Positions 12,401 to 23,400 of a stretch of 64,000 nucleotides of DNA are shown here, piece after piece (the stretch's first letter is position 1; the number at the start of each line of letters is the position of its first letter). The DNA lies in NCBI GenBank assembly GCA_935421135.1, contig OW285188.1, forward strand, positions 22,235,233 to 22,299,232, in the 5' to 3' direction. Both the position numbers and the translations under genes were made by a program. The stretch is from Bugulina stolonifera. Its lineage: Eukaryota; Bryozoa; Gymnolaemata; Cheilostomatida; Bugulidae. The notes beneath the pieces are model-generated. The model was not told where the DNA came from and ran no database searches. It saw nothing but the letters and a program-made list of their open reading frames with translations.

Positions 12401-13970
12401 TATAGACTATACTAAAAAGAGCTAATGTATATTTATACATTAATATATTGTCACGGTTTCGCAAGAACCACGCACGCAATAACCACACACGGCCTGCCTA
12501 CTTGACAGCTACCCTCAACAGCTCAACAAAAACTGCTATTCTGAACTATAACACCTAGGCACGGTAACAACCAACGTCACACAGAATGTTAAAGTTTAAT
12601 AAATTGTACTGTACTCACACTGAGAAAATCAGCACAGTCATTACGTAGTTCACAGGAAGTACAAATTGAAGTAAAAGGGGAAGGCAGCACTGAAGACACT
12701 GCTATTTATACCAAAAGTAGTTCAGATAGCCGGCCAATGAAAGCTAAGAGCATAAATGCCCACAAACAGATGGCAATTCTCCTAAAGTGACCATTAGTAT
12801 ATGAAAAGTAGCCGTCAGTCATTGATGATAACATGAAAATGCTTGTACTAGGGACTAGCAAGCTATTACTAATATAACATTATAATTGTAAGGCTAAACT
12901 GCCTACTAATCACCAGTTGACTACAAAAAACTACAATATTATGTATAAGAATTCACCACGTGTAAAACCAAAATTTAGCTGTACATTTAATATACCTGAT
13001 CTTCATGTCCCTGCGCAGATAAATAGTTGACTGCTATACAAACAGCACTGGTTATATGTAAGTAAATTCACCCAACAGAATGTTTATTGCCCAGTAGATC
13101 AACGCCTGCTCAGTCATCTATACAACTTATTCGATCATCTGTATAATATTACAACTAGTTTAACATGCAGTTAACAGTTCTATATACTGTATATACAAGA
13201 CTGGGTTGACTACTTCTTAATCCACACATTATTATATGAGTACATTAATAGAGTAATAGAGAAAGGGGTCTGTGTGGAGTCAAGGATGAAATCAAAAGAA
13301 GATTGTAAGCTGTTTAACTTCCTTGGCAGATATTCTAGGTTTATTACACTAACCCTAGAGGCAATAAATGGCTCACAGAACTTAGCTTGCAGCTAACAAA
13401 AATTGAGAAACAATGTGATTCTGCTACCTTTCGATTTGCTGATCATTATGTATATTTTTTATTTTCTATAGCACATTCAACATGTACATGTACTTGTAGT
13501 TTGTACATTGATTATAGGTACATGTATATAACAAGTACTTGTATGTGCTGGTACATTATTACTTGATATTTTAATAATCAGTGAACATTAAATTACCATT
13601 CCAAGATTTAACTTCCTATTTGTCAGCAAGCACTAAAACAAAACAACGAGACTCAGTTTAGACTGCAAACTTAGAATCATACCATTATATTATGTTGGGG
13701 AGATAATAATTCTATGATGGGGAAACCAACAATTGATACGTTTGGGACAGGTACAACAACTACACTACACAAAGGTGAAGGCATCCAGTGTATTAATGGT
13801 GATATCAACTAGAAGCTAGAGCACTAATATACTTCTGCTATATCAGTTTATGAATCATAGAAACATTTATTAATTAAAAAAGAAGATAGTAATATGTATT
13901 CTTTTACCACAGTGACTTGCTGGAGAGCTGGAGGGTGCAAAGCTAACAGTTTCAAGTTCCAGCATTGCAT
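426..13970 (-). CDS. NOS: Nitric oxide synthase, oxygenase + FMN + part of FAD domain (3' end outside window)
   Basis: Makes NO and citrulline from arginine. Exons (high to low): 13970-13908 and 13010-12996 (both tentative), 12210-12100, 11963-11821, 11367-11211, 10779-10688, 9583-9407, 9036-8935, 8540-8369, 7568-7467, 7042-6848, 6693-6605, 6068-5924, 5177-5073, 4489-4425, 2650-2627, 2180-2006, 1632-1518, 1248-1170, 909-723, 580-426; phases join throughout. Seen: zinc-tetrathiolate CNYSVC; haem-ligand region [10 protein letters not shown]; substrate Glu region [16 protein letters not shown]; a basic amphipathic calmodulin-type linker before the FMN motif [42 protein letters not shown]-domain YEPGDH. 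The FMN domain lacks the long autoinhibitory loop of mammalian nNOS. The FAD exon 909-723 carries a 17-nt frame-breaking insertion (817-833). The remaining FAD and NADPH exons lie left of base 1. The N-terminus is uncertain: 12210 also begins with ATG ATG. Confidence 0.95.
817..833 (-). other. 17-nt palindromic insertion breaking the NOS FAD-domain frame
   Basis: On the coding strand the exon reads in frame through GDHIAVFP and then shifts. Leaving out 17 nt restores [13 protein letters not shown], which fits the NOS FAD domain, and restores phase with both neighbouring exons. The inserted bases include the reverse complement of the adjoining GTTCCCAAC, so the site forms a perfect small hairpin. 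Confidence 0.75.
2973..4424. repeat. 38-bp minisatellite made of copies of the NOS 5' splice site
   Basis: Thirty-eight units of exactly 38 bp fill the intron after NOS exon 4489-4425. On the coding strand the unit begins at the real exon/intron junction (CCATA|GTAAGTGC). About 36 units keep GTAAGTGC and two read GTAAATGTC. Units differ mainly at one A/G site. Using any repeat donor would read CCA TAG TAA, an immediate stop. Confidence 0.97.
4993..5055. repeat. AT-rich simple repeat (ATAATATA-type)
   Basis: A low-complexity TA/ATAAT run lies in the NOS intron just after exon 5177-5073. It produces short meaningless ORFs. Confidence 0.9.
5489..5814. mobile_element. MITE, Harbinger-like (TTA target duplication)
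   Basis: About 326 bp in a NOS intron with imperfect inverted ends starting AGGCTCGGGTACA on the left and AGGCTTGGCCACA when the right end is reversed. It is flanked by TTA on both sides (5486-5488 and 5815-5817) and is more GC-rich than its surroundings. The open frame inside it is not a recognisable protein. The superfamily is assigned only from the TTA duplication. Confidence 0.5.
6098..6200. repeat. Foldback (hairpin) element in NOS intron
   Basis: Two arms of about 38 bp are inverted copies with few mismatches; the core is CAGGACGTTCCGAAAA and its complement, around a short loop near 6141-6160. It sits between the repeated decoy acceptors (6216-6540) and the real NOS acceptor at 6069, so it would fold in the pre-mRNA close to the branch-point region. 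Confidence 0.85.
6216..6540. repeat. 37-bp minisatellite made of copies of a NOS 3' splice site
   Basis: About nine units, starting at 6228, 6264, 6302, 6339, 6376, 6413, 6450, 6487 and a degenerate one at 6524. On the coding strand each carries GACCCACAG|GGCTATGGTCGTA, matching the true acceptor and first bases of NOS exon 6068-5924 (CCACAG|GGCTATGGTCGTA). Confidence 0.93.
6733..6856. repeat. Two-copy 64-bp duplication containing a NOS 5' splice site
   Basis: The end of NOS exon 7042-6848 and its donor (TTATCAG|GTAAC) are repeated 64 bp into the intron as TTATCAG|GTGAC, followed by matching intron sequence. Confidence 0.85.
7594..8010. repeat. 23-bp minisatellite (18 copies) in NOS intron
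   Basis: Eighteen units alternate between ATACATG and ATATATG variants around GTAAGTGTAATATA, with a period of exactly 23 bp. Because 23 is not a multiple of 3 and the unit lacks stops, long tyrosine-rich ORFs appear in all three minus frames; they are artefacts. This array lies upstream of exon 7568-7467 but does not include its acceptor. Confidence 0.95.
9160..9406. repeat. 43-bp minisatellite made of the end of a NOS exon plus its 5' splice site
   Basis: Five extra copies of the last ~37 bases of NOS exon 9583-9407 (encoding [10 protein letters not shown]) with the donor ACAAG|GTAAGG, at about 9180, 9230, 9277, 9321 and 9365. Four keep GTAAG and one has decayed to ATAAG. The first repeat donor would read AGG TAA, a stop. 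Confidence 0.93.
11690..11815. repeat. ~33-bp tandem repeat with donor-like units in NOS intron
   Basis: Three to four units carry GCACCTTG|GTAGGTAT on the coding strand, just downstream of the real donor GCACCAG|GTATGT of exon 11963-11821. The similarity to the real junction is looser than in the other arrays. Confidence 0.6.
12449..12935. mobile_element. Possible solo LTR
   Basis: A 487-bp block in the NOS 5' region starts TGTCACGG and ends CTACA, giving TG...CA ends, with ATAT on both sides as a possible 4-bp target duplication. It contains an AATAAA-like signal and is less AT-rich at its left end. No internal retroelement genes are present. The assignment rests on the termini only. Confidence 0.35.
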
Positions 13971-13975
13971 CAAGG

Positions 13976-14404
13976 CTGGTTACAAAAATAGTATTGTGCA
14001 TTATGTTATATAATTATAGAAGTAAGTAAAATACATTTTACAAGTACAAGCACATCTAAAAATATGCAAACAAGCAAACTAACTTTAATAAAGTAATTAT
14101 TTCTTATGATCATAAGAAAATATATGCACTACAACATAAAAATAGTCATATACATAGAGCAAGGTCTGTAGTCAATATATATATGTATATTGGTGTATTT
14201 TTAAGCAATGAAAAAAATACACCATTATATAAAAAAAATGGCCAAGCCCCCTAACATACATATATAATATATTACATCTGATTTATGTATTATACGCTGT
14301 ACAATACAAGGTGATACAAGGTGCCATCTACTGCTGGTTCTACTTACTGCAGTGCAGGGTAACTCAATGTGCTAGCAAGTGCTTGTTACATAGACATGGG
14401 TATT
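13976..14404. other. Short POLG-NOS intergenic gap
   Basis: About 430 bp separate the POLG stop (14405) from the first tentative NOS exon, both on the minus strand. It must hold the POLG 3' UTR and the NOS promoter. No clear motif was seen apart from TA-rich runs. Confidence 0.6.
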
Positions 14405-17400
14405 CTAGTCTTTGGTAAGCTTGCCTCCATTGGTACACTCCAAAGTCTGGTATATATCCAGGACTTCACCTGTAAGTTACAGCATTGTATGCTAAGTAGT
14501 CCACCAGAACATATATACCTAATCATTGACTACTTACTAGTGTCTTAACTGGTTGAGTACTCTGGCACCACTACTAGAGTTTCAGTACCGCCTACCTTGT
14601 ACTACACCTTTGTATACTGTTTTCAGTTAGAAAACACGTTTGGTACAATGCACAGCTGGTAAACTAATTTCTCCCAGGGTATTATACACTTTTTAGTTGT
14701 TCGCATGACATGGACTGCTAGATCACTCTTCTGGACTTCTCTGTTAGTCAGTTAGGGCTTTTCATTGAGAATAGAAATATAAATGTTAGACACGGACAGA
14801 AAAGACCGCTCCAAGTGTTGTAACATTATTTCAATTCCAAAGCCCCAAATTTCAGCAAAAGATAGTGTATCATTAGACCAACCTTCTGGTATATGATAGG
14901 AGCCATGCATAGCATGTATGTTGGATGGGGTTTTACAATCCATTGTCGGTTCTTTACGCAAACATTTGTCTATGTCAACACCACTGAAGAATGCCACAGA
15001 CTGTAGAATAAACAGTAAAACAGAAATTGAATACAGCTAAAAGATTTCAAATCTGTCTAAAAGAACATTCAACCTTGATCAGTACGAGAGAATGGTAAAT
15101 ATAAATCATGAAAAAAAACAACAAAACAGTCATGTGTTGAAAACCACAAATCGGTTTGAATATTTCACCACAGATCCCGTGGAACTAATCATTGTTTGCA
15201 TCTTTAGTACTCAAGGGAAAGCTGATGTTGATGCTCTTTAGATAGGAGTGGAAGCATACACGTGTCCAATTTATTTACCTTTAGCAAGTGTAATCACAAA
15301 TTGATACATGATAATCAAATCTACCAACTATCAGAGAATTAACATGGGTGTGTGACAGGAATAACACGTACAACCAACCTGTGGGAGATCATTGATGCCC
15401 AACTTGTAGGCAAACATGGATCTGGTGTATAGGTTAGTAATATGAAGAGCGAGAGCTGCCCTGTATCTGTCCTCAGATTTCACCATATACCTTACTTCAT
15501 CATGAATGCTGATACAGAACCTGGAAACATACATTGTATGTACAATACTGTATGATTATCATCATGACATCATAAATCACCTCTTCGATATCATAAAATT
15601 ACTACTGTAATGGTACAAAGATGCCAAGCCATCAGTATGATTTATAGTTATAATAGTGTGATGGGAGAAATTTTACTGACCAATGGTTATAAATATGCAT
15701 CATTCTGGTATAAAAAAGAGTAACGATATAGAATAGGAAACTATGGCAGTTTCGTAATAGGAGAATAAACCTTACAAATACACCTAATCTGCTGTTAAAC
15801 ATCCAGTTACCAACCGCTATTTGTGAAGCATCTGTTTACCAACGATATGCAGTTTAACTTGGATCAGCTATATACTGTATTAGGAGTTGACAGTTATCTC
15901 ATCAAACTACTAGGCACTAGGGTATACTACTTATAAGTATACTACATATGAACCAACCTTCCTTCGATTTTAAATTCATCAAACAGCCATCTCATACAAA
16001 CGAGCATCAGGTGGAGGTAATCCACAGCAGAGCTTTGTACGACCCAGTTAATCCTGCTGGTCATAAACTACAAAGTAAACAAACAGTGTAGCGTTACGTG
16101 TAAATATTACAAGTTATTCTTAAAGCACTATGAAGAGTGGAAATGGTCCAAGACCTAAGCCATAACCAAGTGGTACAGACCTCATCATAGACGTTTTGGG
16201 GTTGCAGTGCTCCTGTGATTTTACAGCCGAGAACAGGAGTTCTTGGATCGGGAGATACAGCAGTGGACTCCAGACCATTAAACATCTCAGACTCCGAACC
16301 ACCAGACCAAAGGCCCCTATGAATCATGTCCATTACCATAATATGTACTTACTGCAGTAACTGCTGTAATACATCATACCATGCACAGATAGCTATTAAT
16401 TTAATGACCATGGTGGCAATGCTATTTTTCATGTGATCTATCATAAATGTGCCATGCATAAGCAATGCACATGTGCACCTACCTACACACTACACACCGT
16501 GTGTGTAAGATGCATACAGTGCAACACATTGAACAATCACTATCACTCCCCAAATCAAAAAGTTTTCAAGCATAAAATCACAAGGTTACATCAATTGCAT
16601 ACACATGTTTGACCAAACAACATTCCACACAAGCATGAGCTGATGATTAACTAGCTACATGAGAGTACCTTTCCTGCTTTGACCCTCTCTTCTTCACACC
16701 CTTCGTTGCTTTGTACATGACATTAGCCTTAGCAGTTGCCTCTGATTTAGTTAGCCTGTGATTAAACTGTAGGAGAAGTTTCTGAGCAAACATCTTTCCT
16801 GCCCCATATATTCTGGCATAGTTGAATATCTGTCAAATACAAATACGACTATATCATACATGGAGTAGATTGGTCAACACTATTTTCGTGATAATTTTGT
16901 AAGGCCAAGTATAATAAAATAACAGTTACACGTTTCAGTAGAGCACTCGTTTGGAAACAGTTTGACGAAAAATGCATGTAAGCCAAAGCCTATATAATTT
17001 TTAGCAGGATAAGCTCAGTGATATACCCACCCTTGCTTGAATACGAATAAACAATTTGCCAAAACGTAGGAAATCAATTGCACTTCACATGGGCCACAAA
17101 AATTTGATTTATCATTTTGAAAATTAACTTCCAACAACTAACTCGCCTATGCTCACCTAACCAGCTGTGGTCCTATGCAGTGCCGATAGCTAGAGGTAAG
17201 TAAAAGCAAAGTTGGATTAATAACACCTTTGACAAAGACGTTTGAGACAAACCCATAATCATCTATTGAAACTGCCGTACTGGTACGTAAACGATTTTTC
17301 TCTTTGCCAGTGATGACTCAGTCTGTTGCTAGACAACATATTGTGCGACCAATAGGAGTTGTGTTAAAATTTATGGTAAGTCCAATTAGATGAAAGAAGG

Positions 17401-20400
17401 TCAACTAGTGGTTGAACTGAAAGATTTGTCAACTGCCAACATGGTGAGACTCGACAAACTTTAGTGTTTCGGATGACAGTCACTAGTATTAAATGCTATA
17501 TTTGCATCATGTTGAGCAGTTATTCATCCGAAAAAATCTGTGGCCACAGACTTGGTGAAAACAGTTCACCGGCCCATTTAAAAATAGTGCCAATAAAGCC
17601 GGCCCAGTGTGGATACACCGTCACATGTGCATGTAGCCATGTATCTGTACAGTAAATCACCTATTTTCGGGATATAATTCAAGACAGGTAGACCCATGTC
17701 TATTTAGAGTATTAATACCATAAATCAAAATAATTACCACAATCTATATTTAGAATGTCTCTTGTTGTACATGTATATAAATTATAGCCTACTGAATTCA
17801 GTTTAGTACCATGGTGTGCCACCCTATCAGTTATGGTATCTCACTCCAACTGGACCACATTAACCGTAACTATGGCATTCTACAGACAGTATTACTGATA
17901 TTCATCAACCAGGTGGCAGGATCTAAAGAGCCAGATGGCAATTGGAGGTTGCTTGCAGGATCTGAACACAGGTGAACCCATTTGCCAACATTTTACGGAA
18001 TATAATATTTGTAATACATTATACATGCACCTGTGAACAGTGCATGTATAAACTATAGACTGATAATCTACATGCAGGGTCAACCAGAGCAGGTCTCTCC
18101 TCGATATTTTTAAATGGATAATCAGTATTTAGCAAACATACCTAGTACCTAAACGTATACCTAACTTTACAAAGATATTTGTTTTAAATAACCCTTTCTG
18201 GTGGAACATCAACATTACATGCAAAATGTTCATATAATATATCTAACCTTAGCTTCATCTCTGCTGATGCCTATAAGACTAGCCGTTTTGCTGTGGAGGT
18301 CAGTGCCTTCTGCTTTTGTACCTTGAAGTGTCATCCAGCCAATAGCAGTGGATCCTACAACGTAAGGAAAGAAAATGAGTTGTTATGTACCTCTGGAATT
18401 ATTCCAGCCAATACCATAATGAGTAGAAACATCGCTTAACAAGAACGAAATGAGTAAAACAACTTTATACAGTAACAGCAATTAACAAAGAGAATGTCAG
18501 GAATTAACAAAGTTCAAAATCAACTTTCACTTGGATGTCTCTCGGTGTAAAACCAACAAATCATACTTTCTGGGCAAAATTGATATTTTTATCACACGTC
18601 TACGCACTGGCGGGCAAGAGAATATACACTTACCGTGTATTCCTGCAAAGTGTGAGTCACCGAGTAAAGAAGCAATCCACAGTTCCTGTGAATCTACATC
18701 GGCGCCAACAAAATGGTAGCCAGGAGGGGATTGGATCATTGCTTTCAATTCACTTCCTATCCTGTCTTCCTAATGTGACAGCAAACAGTACATTACATTA
18801 GACTTATGATGGCAGCGGAATAAAATTACTTTGAGTTAAAGATAGAAACGACTACAGATCAACGAACGCTTACAGTTGACCTTTCTTACCTTGGCGTTGC
18901 TGGCAGTGAGCCAAGTCTTTTCCACAGCTCGTCTGGACACAGTGCCAGCTGTTACTATACGAGGTAGGATAGCACCATAGGAACCATCAGGGTTGTAGGA
19001 ATCGTCTGCCTTGACATGTGGAGGCAAGTCTTTGTGATCCAACCATGTTACCATTTGTGATCTACAATAGAATAAATAATATGGCACAATACTCAGCTCA
19101 AATAACGGATGGGAAACACTACATAAACCACAGGCACAAAGGCCCAGTAGTCAGTAGACATCAGCAAGATTCGAAACCAGGACCTTCAGCGCATGCACGC
19201 CTCAGGGCAGGCTCACTAACCAATAGAGCCACCTCCTATCATTATGACTAGTTTTAACACCCCACCGAGGGGCAGAGAAGGCTCCTCCTCATCTACAGCT
19301 TTCTTTCATTTTTTCAAATTTAAGGCTAAACCATTGCTCCTGCTCGGCATGGGCACCAACTCAAACTGGTGAGTGGATGTAGGAGCAGTCCAAGTTATGT
19401 CCCCTTGGTTCTATTACAAGTGTGGCTTTATTGTAGAAATTAGTCACATTGCATTTAATAATACTGCAGCAAATGCGGTTGACCACTCTCCCCTTCAATG
19501 ACAAATACCATTAGTTAGAAACGGTCAATCTAATAATGGAATATAACTATACATTTGCTGAGCACACAACTTCTCCCAAGACAGCTTACAGGTTACAACT
19601 GCTTACAGGCCTGAGGGTATGGCCGGTGAGCCTCATACCATTTTACACCAAGACTAAAGATTACCGACCTAATCCGATCTCTATTGTTCTTCCAATAAGA
19701 GCCTTGCATATTTAAGGTGAGAACTTTGACAGCGTCGGAGCCTGCAGCCGACGAAAGAGTTCCATTTTCTATGTGAATCAGAAAGTCTTTGCTAAGAGGA
19801 TTGCCTACATTGTTGTTATCCCCTGCCTGTGAAATGTTAAGATATGGTAATAAAAATAATGTGGAGTTTACAACGAGAGCATGCAATGCAGGATAGTTAT
19901 CGACTAGTAGCCCAAGATTTATCTGCAAAGACATTCAGATGCTATTCACTAGTTCCCAGTTCGGCCTGATTGGAACAACAATCAAAAGTAGAATGCTACT
20001 AGTAGATCACTAGGACTTGCTGTAGATCAAGACTTGGTGCGCAGCTGAAAACAAAAATGTGTCTTCTAGTTAGATGCATAAAAAGTCGGCCATAAGAATG
20101 ATTTGAGTACCCTAAAAGCAGAAATATTTCACGGAAGAAAGTTTCGCGAGTTTGCTAATCCTGGAGCAATTTGCGATAGAAATATTTAGCGAGTTTGGCC
20201 TATCGCGAAATTTGTTTAAGTCCCAATATTGATGTTTAAGCATATTTCAGCATTAAAACCAAGCTTAGCTAAGCTCTATGTTTACTCAGATTTAAACCCC
20301 ACTTACATACAGTACAAAACTACAACTGACTCCTATATAGTGCAGTAAGCCCACCTATGAGGTAAAGTAATTACCATATAGCTTGTTAAAAAATCCTCTG

Positions 20401-23400
20401 ATTAAGTTCCTACTCTAGGCTACTTACCAATTATGTTACGGCAAATACATGCTGCTTTGTAAAATATTCAACTATGTATCATATAGCTATATAGCTGCAT
20501 GTATGGTCTGTTTAAACCAGAAATTATTTAAATCAGTTTGAAAGCAGATATTAATAGCGATGGAAATTATTTGCGATCGCGAAATTCGCAAAAGTTAAAA
20601 CTCGCAAAATGTATCTGCTTTTAGGGTATAAATCCTCAGTGTTAAAAGTCCTCAACGCTAATTTGCGAGTGGATTTATGACATTCCAATTGCTTATCAAA
20701 GTCAGAAATTAATACCTGGTGTGGAAGTTTGAAGAACCAGCCACCTGGAATATGAACACTTTTAATAGGACCAACTCCTTTGTGCCAGGATGGTACTTCT
20801 GTGCCATCAGGATCTCTGATTTTCTTGAAGAAAAGCTGCACAGAGAAAAATTACTTATTATGTGCATGGTGTAAATTTACGCAGCAACATGGAAGGAAAT
20901 GTAGTCAGAAAGAATGAACATGTACGTTCACAATGTTTTAATATTAGTCAGAAGATCGGTGGCACCTGGTTTCTGAACAATAAATAGTGGCAGGACACCA
21001 CAGCCATTACACAGGCATACACTTCATTGATAAAAATTCTCTCACTGTTCCAGTTCTTAGCTGTTTATTATAGCTAGTATCCACACCATGGCATGGTGGC
21101 AGCAGTGACTTTGATGTTAGCAGACAAGATAAGTACCTGTGTTGGAGTTAGCAGACAAGACAAGTAGCTGCTGTTGGTGTTAGCTAACAAGACAAGTACC
21201 TGCTGTTGGTGTTAGTAGACAAGACAAGTACCTGCTGTTGATGTTGCGACATAACTTTGACTTGATCCCACAAAGCTTTTGAGCTCTCATAAGACATACT
21301 ATGACGTTCAAGGTTGGCGTCGATCAGCTTGTTGAAATCTCCTTCAAAATGGCGGGAAGAGGGTTTGATGTTGTGACTAGGAGGCTTACTGTACACCAAC
21401 TCTTGGGCTTGCCTACATTGATATATAAACCATTGTGTAGTAACATTTTAATGTCGCCTGGATGAGTAGTAATTGTACACAGACGTGTAGTACATGTATT
21501 TATCTGATTCTCCTTCATCTACCTTGTAGATATTTTTCTCATGCAAAGAATGAAAAATATCACATATAAAAAGTATGGCCAAAGCTCCTTGTAGTTAACA
21601 TAGAATACCCACAGTCTAGCCAATATTATTATTTCCGATATAACAGATTGTATATCTATCAACAACACCAGAGAATTAAAACGTTTAGAGGAATAAGGGA
21701 AGTAAATATGGACTTACTTGTATGGATACAGCAGATCTACAGTTCCCTTTTTGTTTTCTCTCTTATCTACTACTACAGCCTCTTTGTCAAATTCCTTATC
21801 TAAAAAGCAATGATATTAACGTGGTTACCAGAAAAGGGACCCAGTTTTAACCACAAGATGAAAAGAGTATCAGGTACCCAACTAACCAGGCACAAAGTAG
21901 CCCCACCCATGTTTCTCATGATAGTATAAAGGATAGCCATCCCATGTCAGTTTGAGCAGCTTTGGAGTTATCCTCTTCAGTAATGTTATGAGAACGGGTC
22001 CTGCTTTCCAATTCTCGTCTGACATCTTTGGACATAGCTCACTGTACCATCTGCAACATATACATGTACCTATATATGGTATCTTAGGACATAGTTCACT
22101 GTACCATATGCAAAATACATGTAATACCTAGGTACACAAGACATGTAAGATGTTGCATAGTATATACTAATTATATGGATAGCATTACCTAGGTACACAA
22201 GACATGTGAGACATTGTATAGTATACATGTATACTATATATTACCTACATGTAGGTACACCAGGCATGTGAGATGCTATATGGTATAGACTATGTATTAT
22301 CTAGGTACACCAGGCATGTGAGATGCTATATGGTATAGACTATGTATTATCTAGGTACACCAGGCATGTGAGATGTTGTATGGTATATACTATGTATTAC
22401 CTAGGTACACCAGGCATGTGAGATGCTATATGGTATAGACTATGTATTACCTAGGTACACCAGTCATGTGAGATGTTGTATGGTATATACTATGTATTAC
22501 CTAGGTACACCAGGCATGTGAGGAGTTGTCTTTGGTAGACTCCGCCTAGTCTCAAGGACCTTCTGAACTACAGGATGGTGCTGACCCTCATCTTCTGCTG
22601 TCTGTACCTCGTTTTTGTTATTCTAAACCAAATGGAACCAGTCTAATAAACTTTACCTATATTCCACCATATGAATACAGACCTACCCAACGTCAGTATA
22701 GCATCATCTTACAGTTGGTGCCTTATATTTATTAAACACATTGAACATTAAACATTTGAAAAAGCAGGATAGATTGCCATGAATTTTTTCAGATGTATAT
22801 CAGTAGCATGCTATGGATAATAGTACAATAACAATATTATGGAACAGGAAACGTGGTACAGCAGACAATGAACTCTCACCGCACAAGGTTTTCTTGGAGC
22901 TTTCAACATCCGGATTTGAGGACTAGACCAGTCAACATCATATAGCCAGGGATCTGACTTGTATTTATCACCCTCCCCCAACTTGCTGCAAGCTTCTGAT
23001 GCTAAACTGGACAGACTTGCACTGATCTCATCCTAAATTATTCAATTAAAAATTTTGAGCAACGTTTGCTATTGAGGTGTTTTGCCACTTCAAACTCGCA
23101 TTTTTGGCAAAATGCTTATTTTAAAATGCTTGAGATTTTGAAATTGTCTTCCCTTTCCCAACAGTAAAATTTGATGAGAAGACAACTCTAAGCAATTTCA
23201 CAATATTATTTATTTATCATACTAATATTTTCCAACTAGCAGAAAATGGCAAGAAAACTAAATTGCACGAAATAATTTCTGCTTTTGACAAACATTTTGA
23301 ATAAAATAAAAAAAGTTTTTGTGCTTTTACCTGATTTAGATTTCCTGATTTAGAATAATAATACACTCCATTGGTTTGTGTGAAAAGCAGCCAGGTTATA

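Noticed and set aside
19168..19231. tRNA gene
   Set aside because: A and B boxes are present but there is no closing acceptor stem or recognisable anticodon arm, which fits a SINE head better.
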